Of a stretch of 64,000 bases of DNA, positions 34,509 through 45,975 are shown one piece after another. The position numbers and the translations under genes were made by a program. Below the pieces are notes generated by a model. It searched no databases. It was not told where the DNA came from and saw only the letters and a program-made list of their open reading frames with translations. The DNA is from Hevea brasiliensis (taxonomy: Eukaryota > Streptophyta > Magnoliopsida > Malpighiales > Euphorbiaceae), in assembly GCF_030052815.1 (NCBI RefSeq), contig NC_079500.1, positions 5,044,298 to 5,108,297 on the forward strand, read 5' to 3'. The number at the start of each line of letters is the position of its first letter. Position 1 is the first letter of the stretch.

Positions 34509-34561
34509 CTGGTGTGAACATATTCAACAAAGGGTCCATCTTTAGCGAGTTGAACCTCAGC
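34509..34561 (-). other. Exon-like fragment, unassigned
   Basis: A 53-nt segment lies between TTTTTCAG and GTTAGAA splice-like borders on the minus strand. It reads AEVQLAKDGPFVEYVHTR in one frame. I do not recognise the protein, and no neighbouring exons were found. It may be a captured or decayed gene fragment, or chance. Confidence 0.25.
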
Positions 34562-35855
34562 CTGAAAAAGATGGAAACTTTCATAATCGTGTGGCTCATC
34601 ACGAGTCCCACGCATTACACTTCTTGTTGTTTTCTTCTATCTACCACATGTTTTTGTTCTTTATTTAAATTTTAGCATTTTAATTGCAGTGAGTTAAAAT
34701 TTATTGATTAAAAATAACATCTTTACTTTATTAATCGTATTTTTTATTATTATTAATAATAAATTTAACTTTTAAAATACAAAATTTATTTTTAATTTAT
34801 TAAAATATCAAATAATTTTAAATTTTATTTATTTGCATTAATCACTATCATAAAATTTCATACATAAATCGCTATCAGCTTATCGCAATCCTTTATCTAA
34901 CTATATTTGCTAAGGTCACATAAGCGGAGTTAGATATTTATATAAATTTAGTGTCTAAGAGAGCTGAATGATAAAATAATTAATGATTGTCATTATTAAC
35001 AAAATTAGGCAATCAAACACAACGTATTTAGCATTGAAAAAAAAATTCATTTTAAATATTATTAACAATAATTTAAATATATTATATAACTATTTCAAAA
35101 TTTTATAATTAAAATATATTAAATTTAATAATATATTTAAAAATAATATTTTTTTCATACTAAATAAATCTATAATATGCTCTTTTTATAATGTTAAGAT
35201 TTTGATCATGGATGTGAATTAGGATTGACATTATTCTCATTGATGGTATTATATGATGATGATTAATAAAAAAAATAATTATCAATATTAATATCAACAC
35301 ATAAATTAAAAAATATATATATTTTCTGAATTTAGTGAAAATACAATAAAATAAATAAAAATGACTTTAAAGGTTTTATTTGGTAATATTAATTATTTTA
35401 ATAATTATTAATTATTTTATCAGGTATTACATATTTTAGTAGTTGGCTATCGTTAGATATTACCTATTAATAATTAATTATTTATATAGTATAAAGTTGA
35501 TATGTTTAGTGAAAATAGTAGTTATATTAGTTGTTAAATAAAAAATTATTAATAAAAAATAAATATTAATATAAATATTATTTTATTAAATAATATTTAA
35601 TTTAATTAAATTTTTATTTTTAAAATTTAAAATTAAATATATAAATTTTTTTTATTCACTCTAAACTATTGTGAATTAAATTTTTACAAATATAACTTCA
35701 CTAAATAATATAAATAAAAGTTTTTTTTACTAAATTTAAAACACTGAACATTAAAGGAAAAAAAAAGGCAGCTATGGAAATCGAATAATTAAAAGAAAAA
35801 AAAAAAGCAGTTATGAAAATTGAGCAGCTTTTTTCTTTTAGCTCCTCTCCTTATC

Positions 35856-35865
35856 CTATATATAA
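35856..35865 (+). promoter_or_regulatory. Probable TATA box of SGS3
   Basis: CTATATATAA lies about 90 bp before a likely 5' UTR splice donor (CAG^GTACAG at 35955/35956), and 1.25 kb before the SGS3 start codon. A transcript starting near 35890 with a 5' UTR intron would fit. This is inference from sequence alone. Confidence 0.4.
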
Positions 35866-36019
35866 TGCTAGTGGTAAGCCATTATATGACGAAACACTGT
35901 CTGTACTGCGGCGAAGCTGATTTTCGTCTGATTTCATGATATCGGCAGACAGCAGGTACAGTCTCTTCATTTTCTATAATCCTTCTTTTTTAAGATTTTT
36001 TCTTTTTTTATTTACCCAT

Positions 36020-36055
36020 CTCTCTCTCTCTCTCTCTGTGTGTGTGTGCGCGCGC
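36020..36055. repeat. (CT)n(GT)n(GC)n compound microsatellite
   Basis: Nine CT, about six GT and four GC units run in direct succession, likely inside the 5' UTR intron of SGS3. Confidence 0.95.
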
Positions 36056-37110
36056 TTTTCCGATTCTTTCTGCTTGTTAGGATGAATATTTATGGCTATT
36101 GCCTGATTTGTCAAGGCACATTCTTGCTTGTAATGTCTTATCTTCAATGGGAAAAGGGTTGTAATTTATGAGGTAATGTAATGGAATAGTTAGCTTCAAT
36201 TCTCCTTGTTCTTTTGTTAGTAAGTTGCAGGACTAAATGTCTCTTTCAAACGCTTCTGGTTGGATTAGCTCAGGAAAGGTTTATTGGAATGATTTTAGAG
36301 ATACCCATCAATAAAATAGGAGTTGCAACAGCGCCATTTTTCTTTCTTGAATTCTGTGCCTTCTTTTATTATCTTCTGATTTTGAATATAAAAAAAAAAT
36401 GAATTTTGCTAGTGGAGGTGTGGAGAGACTCGTAGCTACAATACAACGATGAACAGTGTCGATTGAATTTTAAAAATTTTAAATATTTAATTTACTTTTT
36501 CTTACTGCCACGCATCCTGAAATAGAGGCTTGATGTGCTGCTAGTACCCGCGAGAAGAAGATGTGGGGTCAGCGGATTAATGGCAGTCACTCGGCTAGTT
36601 AAATCAATAAATGAGTATGAAAAAGCCTTGTTACCTACACGCATCCTTAAATGTGCTGGATGATACTTGTGCTATCTGTCTGTTGGCTTGCCGAGGTAGA
36701 TTTGATTCGGATCGGTTAATCAGTAGTTTATTGGTCGGTATCCTGAGAACCGATTCGCCCGGTTCGTGTTTTGGTGGCCGGTCATATCACTTTTATATTT
36801 TCACTATTTATTTAATTTACTTTTGTAAAATTTACAATGCATATAATTGCGTACCATTTTTAGATTTTGTTTATTACATGCAATTTTGGTTATTAATCAA
36901 TTCATTCTGGATGGACCTTCAAATTAAATTATAAGATTTGGTTACTGAAAAGATGGGATCCACTTGGTTGGCTCCAAATTTGTCCATAGCTGCTTGTTTG
37001 AGAAACAAAAAAGATTATTGAACTGATCCATTTTGCTGAAAAACCATGTAAACCAGGACAGTGTCTGATATAAAGAAAGCTTCTAGGTAAGGCACTTAAC
37101 GACCCACATC

Positions 37111-40100
37111 ATGGATGATAACAGTGATCCATTTCCCCAGCTGGGGAGTGTGTATAGAAAAGGTTCTGGTGGTAGCCATGTTAAACGATCGAGTAAAAAT
37201 GTGGCAAATGTCATTATAGAATCTGCACACAGATACAGTGGAAAGATTGCTGCAGAAGGCCGTGGTCCTCAGATCTCTACTCCTAGTGCATGGGAACGTC
37301 CAAAATTGATGTATAAGCTTGGGATGCAAATAAATAGCAATGCCAAGACAAATCAAAATGCTGATTCTAAGAATTACTCTAGCTGTGGAAATGAATTTTC
37401 TTCTCAACAGAGCAGCTACTTTGAGCAGGGTCAGATTGGGAGTGCTCCTCAAGTTGGTTCCCGTAAGTTGAATGGTGGGGAAGAGAGGAAGATCAAAGAT
37501 GAGATATCCAACTACCAAGTTGGTGGTGTTAGTGATGACAAGAATAGGATTGTTGATAACAGAGATGATGAAGAGATATTTGGCAGTAGTGATGATGATG
37601 AACTCTTTGATGATGATTTTGATTTATATACAAGTGAAAAGAGCACTGAGATGCGTAAGAAGAGCAAGTGGTGCAATGCATTCTTTGATGACTTGGAAAA
37701 ATTGACCGTTGAGGAGCTGAATTCACCGGGAAGAAAGTGGCATTGCCCTGCTTGCATAGGGGGTCCTGGTGCCATTGACTGGTATCGAGGTCTGGAGCCC
37801 TTAATGTATCATGCTATGATGAGAAAGACAAGAAGGGCAAAGCTCCATCGCGTATTTGCTGAACTTTTGGATGAAGAGACACGGAAGAAGGGACTTTCAC
37901 TCTCTCCACTTGGTGTAGCCTTTGGCAGGTGGCAAGGTCTAAATGAGAGAGTCAAAGATTATGAAATTGTTTGGCCTCCAATGGTTGTCATCATGAACAC
38001 AAGATATGAGCAGGAGGAAAATGGCAAGGTAATGCCATGTCTTCTGCTTTGATAGCTGAATGATTGAGTCTATTTATTATGCTAAACTTTCATTTAACGA
38101 AAATGTAAGTACGATGAATAATGAATTTGTATAGTTGAGCAAGATTTCTTGAATTTGTTAATAGTTAATTGTTTTCTTCTAAACTGGATTCTAGCAGTAT
38201 ATTGGCATGGGAAACCGAGAGCTTCTGGATCATTTCAAAACATATGCTGCATTGAAGGCTCGACATTCATATGGTCCGCAAGGGCATAGAGGGATAAGCG
38301 TGTTGATTTTTGATGACACAGCAGCAGGTTATTTAGAGGCTGTTCGGCTGCATAAGCACTTCAAAGAGCAAGGAAGAGACAGGGATGCCTGGGATAGCAA
38401 TCGATTTCCATTCTGTTCAGGGGGAAAGCGCCAACTCTATGGATACATGGCTTTGAAAGAAGATTTGCATATTTTCAACCTGCATTCCCAAGGTCCTCTC
38501 TCTCTCTCTGCCCACCCCATAACTCTGCATGTGCGTGTGTGAATATGCCGGCTAGTCAATTTTTAAGACTAACAGTTGGAATGCACCCTCCAAATCTGTC
38601 AAATATTCCATGCTTATTATGATTGATGATTTCAGGTATCTAGAATTTAAATGTGACTTGGGAACCATGTTGCTTCATGATAAAACTGATAGTGCAATAT
38701 ATTTCAGTTTCGTTCACTTCTCTGCTTTCTGATCCCATACTGACATTTGAATTCTGGCAATAACGTTTTTGTCCTATTTAACTATACGTATAATTGATTA
38801 GGGAGGTCCAAGCTGAAATATGAGATGAGGTCATACCAGGAGATGGTTGAGAAACGAATAAAGCAAATAAATGAGGATAGCCAACAGCTTGTCAGGTTTA
38901 AGGACAAGATTACTCAAGAACAAAAGCATTCGAAAGTTCTTGCTGAGTCTGTAAGCAGATTGAGTGAGGAGCTCTGTAAGACTATAGAAAAGAATCACAG
39001 CATGAGACGGCGAACTAAATTGCTGCTTGAAGAAAACAAAGGACAGGTGATTTTTCTGAATTACATGTTGCTGTTGTTATTACCTTGTCCTTTATAAAAC
39101 CCAGCATTTTAGGTCAAAATGAAGTTCATGGAGGTTGTGATCTAATTGTGACTTCTATTGAGGCGCTAGTACCATATGCTCTGGTTCATAGAACATGTTA
39201 GGCAGCATTAGATGCTGGTATTTTGCTTAATCAATAGATTTGTTAGACGCAAGAAACCTATGAGACTGTTAGTTATCATGGTTTCTTTATATTAAATGTA
39301 TTTCAAGGAACTGTGTGTATATACTTTACAAATGATTTATGCAGACATAGTCTTACATACTGGCATTAGCAGTGGATTTATGAGTATTTTCCACACTCAG
39401 GAGCTACATTATATTAAATTATTATTTGCTTTAATATTTGCATATATCTTAGTGAACTCTCATGCAATGCAGTATTACCCATGATAAACTTTGATGATTA
39501 AAGCACTGCCCCCTTAACTTTTACATATACTTGGGCCATTGCCGGGTTATCCTCTAAGAGGTGGTTGAATTTGAAGTCTTGTAAAATTTCACATTATCAC
39601 AAAATCTTAGTTTCATCAAAAATAGTCATTCCTAGGTCTGCTTGGTATAATGTAAAAGTTAGGCCTAGTCCTTGCCTAGTTTGAAGGAAATTATTGCCAT
39701 TAGAGTTAGTATAAGCCATGTTTTACACTGAAAATCCTTCAGATTAGAAATTAATCAGAATCAGGAACTCATAAAGTTTAATTAATTTTCACCAATTCAG
39801 TAGGAAGAACAAGCCAGGTTTTCCTCTCTTTTCTTATCCTCCTGTTTTGTACTTCTGCATCAGTTTCAATTTCTTACTGTTGTATTTCTGTGATAATGCA
39901 TTCTTTTTCAGACGAATTTCCAAGAACAATTTTTCAATGATCAAATCAAAATTATCCATCAAGCTATAGATGCAAAAGAAGATAATTTTGAGAAGTTGCA
40001 GCAGGAAAAGTGGGAGAAATTTGAGCAGTCAAATGCAAATCTCTCGACTATAAATGATACAAATAGGTAAAGTGCATACCATATCAAGCTATGATGCTAA

Positions 40101-40568
40101 GCTAACATTGTCCTTTGAAAAAAAGTAGCTGCTTTGTTCTATTATGGAGGTGTTGGGATACAGATGAAACCAGTTACACGAACAAAAACAATCTAGGCTA
40201 CAAAGCATTCAATCAGAATAATTGCAGTTCCTTTCAGTTTGTTAAGAAATTGATACCCTATTATTATATTAATTAATCAGAAAATCCATACAATTCTATG
40301 CTTATATGACTTGCAATGTTTTCGAAATCTGTGTGCAAATAGGATGGAGGATATGGTTAGTTTCATAAAATCCCAGGATAAAGAGAGAGAAGAATTTGAA
40401 GCAGAGAGGAAGAAGCTGATAGAGACTCATGAAGACAAAAAGAGTTCAATTATGAAGAGATATTGGGAAGAGCTGCTTGAGTTGGAAAAAGAGTTGGAAA
40501 ATGAGCTAAAACAACTTATGGAAAAGTACAACAAAGATCATCCAGGGATGAAAACCAGCAACAACTAG
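37111..40568 (+). CDS. SGS3: SGS3, suppressor of gene silencing 3
   Basis: SGS3 binds and protects cleaved RNA and works with RDR6 in cytoplasmic siRNA bodies to make dsRNA for tasiRNA, transgene silencing and antiviral silencing. Five exons join in frame: 37111-38028, 38198-38492, 38802-39046, 39912-40066 and 40343-40568 (1839 nt, 612 aa, usual length). An acidic stretch is at 152-171. The zf-XS zinc finger lies at about 211-253 (C212, C215, H234, H246; HCPACIGGPGAIDWY). The XS domain is about 284-402, with DYEIVWPPMVVIMNTR, GMGNRELL, RHSYGPQGHRG and GGKRQLYGYMALKEDL. A long coiled coil runs from ~406 to ~600. An in-frame TAG at 37084-37086 lies upstream and supports the ATG. The acceptor of exon 2 is TAGCAG, so one optional Gln is possible. 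All domains are intact and the gene looks functional. Confidence 0.97.
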
Positions 40569-41396
40569 CCATAAATTTTAAGCTGAGCAGAGTGGAGAAG
40601 ATAGCTGAATACGGAATCTACACATGCATACATTGGTAAACATCATCAAAAAGGAGAGAATTCATTTTTCTTTTATGTTATGTTTGGATATTAAAATTTG
40701 AAATAAAGGGTTTGGATTTAATTTTTACTTGTTAATTTTAGTATAAATTATTGATAATTTTAGTATAAATTCTTGATCAGTATTCCTGTTTTGTTTCTGT
40801 TTTGCCTGTAATGGTATTGCAAAAGTTTCAACTTCTCTACTGTATTTATGTGATCCAATTCTGGAATTGCCATGTAATGAAATCTTGTGATTTTTTCGCC
40901 TGGAACTGGGTGATCTAATCAGGAACTGAAACCAGATTGAAAAAATTGATCTAAATTAACTTGATGGAGGCCTATTTGGCATTAAGTTTCTAAAAGCAAC
41001 TTTTAGAAAAAATATTATTTTACATGCTATTAAAAGTTATTTTACTATTTTGGAGTTATGATTAGAACATATTAAGTTTTTAATTTTAAATTAATTTTTA
41101 ATACTTTTTAATTAACATATTTAAAATATATATATATATATATAATTTTTTTTTTCTTGATAGCAATTTCAATGGCAGTGTTAAACAAGGTCAGATTTTA
41201 GTTTTTAAAATGGATCAAGATTGATTGGTTCAATCCAATTCATTTTAAAAAATATAATTAAATTTGATAAGACTGAATTGAATGGAATATGAAACTATAA
41301 TCGAAGGTTTGAACCTGATTTTCTTAATAAATCAAAACCGAGGATAAGAAATAAGTACATTTATTTTTACAAAATATACCTTTTTCTAAATTTTAT
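40569..41396. other. SGS3 3' UTR and intergenic DNA
   Basis: The first ~250 bases are probably 3' UTR. A MITE-like segment lies at about 40968-41190, with GGCCTATTTGGCATTAAG on the left and the reverse complement CCTTGTTTAACACTGCCATT on the right, plus a short (TA)n near 41130. No gene was seen. Confidence 0.55.
40968..41190. mobile_element. Possible hAT-like MITE downstream of SGS3
   Basis: The left end GGCCTATTTGGCATTAAG resembles, imperfectly, the inverted right end CCTTGTTTAACACTGCCATT, as in hAT-type MITEs. Internal AAAGCAACTTTTAGAAAAA also pairs partly with itself. No target duplication was confirmed. Confidence 0.3.
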
Positions 41397-41632
41397 TTGT
41401 ATTTTAATAAAATAAAACTTTTTGGACAAAATATCCCAAGCCCACATCAATTTGGGCCCATCCAAGTCCACCCCTGCTTCGAAGGCAGCAAGGTTTCTGC
41501 AAGTCCTCCGACAGTCCGCGGTGCTGAAAATGGAAACCGAGATGGAGAAGAGGAAACCAGTGGCTCTTTTCATGGCTTTTGGTAAAAAAAAGGCTATTTT
41601 TACCCAGTTGCTGTAAGTGCTTAACATCAAGT
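41397..41632 (+). pseudogene. Possible remnant of a GT28-type glycosyltransferase first exon
   Basis: One frame reads KRKPVALFMAFG near 41545-41582, then after a one-base shift KGYFYPVA follows. Together these resemble the N-terminal nucleotide-sugar transferase start (LFMAFGTKGDVYP) of plant GT28 proteins of the At5g24750 type. The A-run at 41584-41591 sits at the break. No further part of such an enzyme was found downstream. The assignment is from memory of the family and is weak. Confidence 0.3.
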
Positions 41633-41911
41633 AATTTCACACTGTATGAGAATCTGGATGCGTCGATGGCAGGCATTATCTCCATTTATTGTGGATCAGT
41701 TTTACTAGCTTGGAGTTGCTCCAGAACTATTGAAAAGAGACCATTTGGTTTGGTTCCAGATAAAAAAGATGACTTCAGAATCAGCATAAATGCAGTAAAA
41801 GTGCTATCAATAGCCATAGCTTTAACTTATGCTTTATCTGCTAATGTGCTATCAGGAGCCATAGCTTATGCAATAAATGAAATTAGAAACTCTTTGGACT
41901 TTGGAGGATAA
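41579..41911 (+). CDS. Hypothetical small membrane protein
   Basis: A 110-codon frame ends at TAG or TAA before 41912. I do not recognise it. It has two hydrophobic segments, MAGIISIYCGSVLLAWSCS (from about residue 30) and SIAIALTYALSANVLSGAIA (from about 76), separated by a charged loop with KRPFGLVPDKKDDFR. The second ATG at the start of the first hydrophobic segment is an equally good start. It overlaps the possible glycosyltransferase remnant. It lies between SGS3 and the Angela LTR and may be an exon of a larger, broken gene. Confidence 0.3.
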   Translation: MVKKRLFLPSCCKCLTSSNFTLYENLDASMAGIISIYCGSVLLAWSCSRTIEKRPFGLVPDKKDDFRISINAVKVLSIAIALTYALSANVLSGAIAYAINEIRNSLDFGG

Positions 41912-42268
41912 CTCTATAATCTCACAAAAATTTTGTTTTTCGAGAAGAGATATGTGCATAATATGTTATGATATTGAAATCAGAGCACAGCTGAGTTCTC
42001 TAGAATGTCAGCATCGATTAATATAACAAGAATTCAAAGATACTGGCAGTTGCTCTCATATGTTTCTTACCAAACCCTTGCATCCTGCAAAATCTTCAAG
42101 AAGGATTTTTCCCCCCCGTTTTCTAGGATGCATCCTAAGTTTTATTAACTGGGTTTCACTCTTCTCGCTCAAAACTCAACAACCACAGAGGCATCTTCTC
42201 AAACGGAGTAGTAGTGTTCGTCAAGGTCAATGTCAAGTCCCTTGGTTCTTGCCACCGATTGTGTGAAG
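41912..42268. other. Unassigned sequence before the Angela LTR
   Basis: A 68-codon open frame at 42060-42266 has no recognised domain. The last five bases, TGAAG (42264-42268), would be one copy of the Angela target duplication; the partner lies outside the window. Confidence 0.4.
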
Positions 42269-44320
42269 TGTTAGTAGTATGTCCTAGAGTATATTATTTA
42301 GTATGTATCTTATACATATTTTTATTAATAAAAGGCATTTTTACTTTTTCGTTTACATAATATATTTATGTGTAATAGAAAAGGTCCATTGATATTTTGT
42401 TAGAAATATTATTCTTAAGTTGTTAAGAATATGAGTGACAATATTTCTAGCACAAAGTATTATAAATAGGTTCACAATCGAGGATACTTCATAATAAGGA
42501 CATGACTTATCCAGAAAGATTGTATTCATGTTTGTTCCCAAGTTATTTATATGAGATATAAATAAGATAGAATAGTGAGTCTCATGCCATATAACAAACA
42601 TGATAGGCACTTATAAATGATAAGTAGGCCGAACCAGTGCATATAATCTTTAGACCTGAGATAGCACAGTTATCTTGTATATAGGTAGTTTGAGTTTGAT
42701 ACTGCTTTCATACTTGTACTGTGTATGGGTATATGGGCATCTGTTGGCTCCTACTAGTTATATATGGAGGTAGGTGTTGATCAAGATGGAATCTGTTCCT
42801 CTAAGTAAATAGAGATAAAATCCTATGTTCATTTAATTGTTCTTGATGTTTCAAGTTCCTGGCCAGGACAGATAGATTTATTCAGAAAAGAGTTTCTGAT
42901 GAGAAAATCTTTTTAATCAAGAACTAGAATTAAAAGATAACAAAATATTCATAGCAAATGGAGTTTGACATAAACCATGACTCCAGCTTGAGTTGGGATT
43001 TTGTAACAAAGAGATTCTAGTGCATGGTAACATATGATTATAGGTTCATTTAAGGTAAACCTTATTACTAATTGGGTGGCCATGGCATGCTATGCTAGGT
43101 GTTAACCATGGTCTATAAGGTTCATAAAATGATTTAGAGAAATCATTTATGGTAAGAAATAGTTCTGATGATATTAAGAGTTGATATCATGTCTCATTGC
43201 CAATTAGTGATAAGCCTAGTAAGTCACACACATACACAAGTTATCACCTAATTAAATATGATTTAATTAATTAATTAATTAAAGAGTTTAATTGATTAAT
43301 TAAATAGGTTTGGTTTACAATTAAATTGCAAAGTCCCTAGCATGACTTGAAACCAAATCTAGATTATTGGATGTATAGTATAAGTTAAATTTATATGTAA
43401 AGTGTTTAAATATGAATTTAATTAATGAGAAATTAATTAATAGAGATTAATTAATTAATTTATATTTGATATAAATTAGAAGAAGGAAGAAAAAAAATTA
43501 ATTATTTTGGGTTAAGAACTCAAAATTAAGACACAAGGGCATTTTGGTCATTTCACAGTGTGACACGTGGCACCATGAGATGGTGACACATGGGATTACA
43601 CATAAGCTTGCCAAATGTTTTTAATCATGTAAGATGATTAAAATTAAGATTAAATATAGGTTTGACACTTGGCACAATGTGATTGGGTCACTTAAACCTA
43701 GAGCTAATCAAAGGGTGACATGTGGCAAGGGTTTAATGTGTTAACCTAGCTATATAAGTGTTGTTATGAAAAAGAAAAACAACCAGCAGCCACTCCTCTC
43801 CTTTGTCACGCCATTTTGAGGCTCTCCATCTATTCTTCTTCATCTCTCATCAATTCAAAGAGATTAGCCATCAATCTCTTGAATTAAGAACACTAGAAAT
43901 TGTTTCTAGTGTCCTGTTTACATCTTTAATCTCTTAAAAGGCAGAGCTTGAATTTCTAATTAATAGAAAAAGCTTTAGAAGCTATTCAAGGGCTGCCATA
44001 GGTGTTCTTGGTGTGGACAAACTAGAGGGACAACATCTAGTGTCCTGAAGACAAATCTCAAAGGCACAGACACGCTGCAGTGCATCAAGAGGTTAGTGTA
44101 ATCGTTTTTTATTTAATCTATGGTTCTAAAATTAATCTGATTAATTTTAAAATCTTAAATGGCAAATACAGATCCAAAACGATATTAAAAGAGTTTTAAT
44201 ATATTGTTTATCATTGAAATCAATTAGATAAAAATAAATCTTGCATGATGCATGTGACCCTAGGTGAAAATTTTTGAATCAATGGTATAAACTTGTGTTT
44301 TTCACGCTTCCGTTCCTTCA
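42269..44320 (+). mobile_element. 5' LTR of an Angela/Tork-like Ty1/copia element
   Basis: The segment starts TGTTAGTAGTATGTCCTAGAG and ends CCGTTCCTTCA, followed after two bases by an initiator-Met primer site. It is 2052 bp, a typical size for Angela LTRs, and the TATGTCCTAGAG start is like theirs. A TATA box CTATATAAG is at 43750-43758 and AATAAAAGGC near 42330. The 3' LTR is beyond the window. Its gag-pol resumes at 60537 after the Athila insertion. Confidence 0.85.
43750..43758 (+). promoter_or_regulatory. TATA box of the Angela LTR
   Basis: CTATATAAG lies about 570 bp before the LTR end, a usual place for the U3 promoter. Confidence 0.5.
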
Positions 44321-44322
44321 AT

Positions 44323-44334
44323 TGGTATCAGAGC
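44323..44334 (+). other. Primer binding site, initiator tRNA-Met
   Basis: TGGTATCAGAGC, a perfect 12-base complement to the initiator tRNA-Met 3' end, lies two bases after the LTR. Confidence 0.93.
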
Positions 44335-45970
44335 CACTATATTTGCCATTTAAATTGATGTTTATATGATTTAATTGTGTGTTTGATCATGAGATCAAAA
44401 GTTCATTGCTGGTTGCAAAGCCAAGGAAGAGGCACAAATGATGAACACCATGGTGCGCATGGTTGATGCACCACAATGGTGTGCAAAGGTAAATGGATGG
44501 TGAATGTGCAATTGTTGTATGATCTAAGATCCATTTTATGTCTAATTAAATTGTTTAATTAGAATTTTTATCACACAATTAAATTATGATTCAAATCAGA
44601 ATTTTAAAAATTGTTTGAATGTGATTCAAATCTGAATTTTAAAAGTTATTTGAATGTGATTCAAATCTGAATTTTTAAAGTTGTTTGAATCATATTTAAA
44701 TCTGATTTTTTAAAATTGATTGAATAAAATTCAAATCTAATTTTTTTAAAAAATGTTTGAATGTGATTCAAATCTGATTTTTTAAAAAATGTTTGAATGT
44801 GATTCAAATCTAAATTTTTAAAATTGTTTGAATGTGATTCAAATTTGAATTTTTAAATTTGTTTGAATGAGATTCAAATTTGAATTTTTAAATTTATTTG
44901 AATCATATTCAAATCTGGATTTTTAAGTTAAATATGAGATATTCAATTTAATTTAAGTATGTATGTTTTATTTAATTGTTAAATAGTGATATGCATGATG
45001 GATGATCATGGACTATAAAAGACCAATGTGATTGGATTTATTTCTTTTATGTTTCTTTGGGATTGTAAATTAATTAATTTATTTTAATTTATTTTGGGCA
45101 TGTATTATTAAGTTTGTAATAATTTTTGGGTTGTAATTTCATTTATTTATGTTCTTGTAAATTCACCTTGGTATGCCAAGAATTACTATGTAATATTGGA
45201 TTGCAAGAAGTTCAAGGAGGTCAAGAGTATTGGTGGGACCAGTGGGAGGAATTTAAGATCAAGTGTTGATTATGTACTCCTTCAGCAACTCTTGTAAAAT
45301 GAATGAATGAAATTCACCTAGGAATGTCCTGATTCAATTCTTGGTAGCTCAGAATTGAATCCCTTAGAAAGTCCATGATCATACCATATTTACTGCTTAT
45401 CTATGAATGTATGAGATGTATGGGAATGTATGCAATTATATGATATATGCATGCTAAATGGATAATGTGCAAAGTGAGACCTTAATAGTAATTAGAATGA
45501 CCATAAAATCTTCCAAACAAATGATTAAGTTGGAAATGCTATAATTAAAGTAATTATAACATGGGCCCTCCATTGGGGCAATTATTTTAAGAAATTTTAA
45601 ATAGTTGCATAAGATGCAATTAATATAAGAGATTTTCTTAAGAACAATTGTTAAGCATGAGATGTTGTAAATATGTAAATGGTTTGGTGGCCAATATTGG
45701 ATGTACCTGAGATTTTGAGCATTAGGGGCTAGGTAAAGGATTGAACCTCACATGAGATGTGATGGGCAAGGAGTTGCTCACTTATAGTTTATTGTAATTC
45801 CAATAACGGATGTACCTAAGGATGATCAATAGAATTATAAGAATTCAATCACCCACTAGAAATCCATCCAACTAGGATTTCCGTTTTCTACTTTGGAAGT
45901 GTAGGATTCGCTAAGTTAGTGAGAGGACCAATTTGATTAAAAGACCATAATCATTTTGGTTAATTACATG
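44335..45970 (+). other. Angela untranslated leader, interrupted by Athila
   Basis: No coding sequence. A ten-copy ~35-bp array occupies 44580-44930. The remainder reads as the long leader of an Angela-type element. It stops at the Athila target duplication and continues at 60537. Confidence 0.7.
44580..44930. repeat. Array of ten ~35-bp units with TTTGAAT/ATTCAAA palindromes
   Basis: GTTTGAATGTGATTCAAATC or close variants recur with starts near 44588, 44623, 44658, 44694, 44729, 44764, 44801, 44836, 44871 and 44907. Each unit holds the inverted pair TTTGAAT..ATTCAAA, so the leader RNA could form a series of small hairpins. Confidence 0.88.
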
Positions 45971-45975
45971 ATACA
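45971..45975. other. Target site duplication of Athila, left (ATACA)
   Basis: ATACA directly precedes TGATGCATAC and matches 60532-60536 exactly. Confidence 0.93.

Larger units (their letters stand above)
33291..35850. other. AT-rich intergenic region with a MITE-like copy
   Basis: MITE-like copy 4 lies at 33965-34250 (TTTGTTTCACGAAAATAACT start, TTTTTCAAGAAAATATTTTTC near the end). A short exon-like segment with good splice sites lies on the minus strand at 34509-34561. Otherwise only AT-rich sequence is seen. Confidence 0.55.

Noticed and set aside
37472..37775. Overlapping plus- and minus-strand frames inside SGS3 exon 1
   Set aside because: They are shadows of the acidic Asp-rich stretch in the SGS3 frame.
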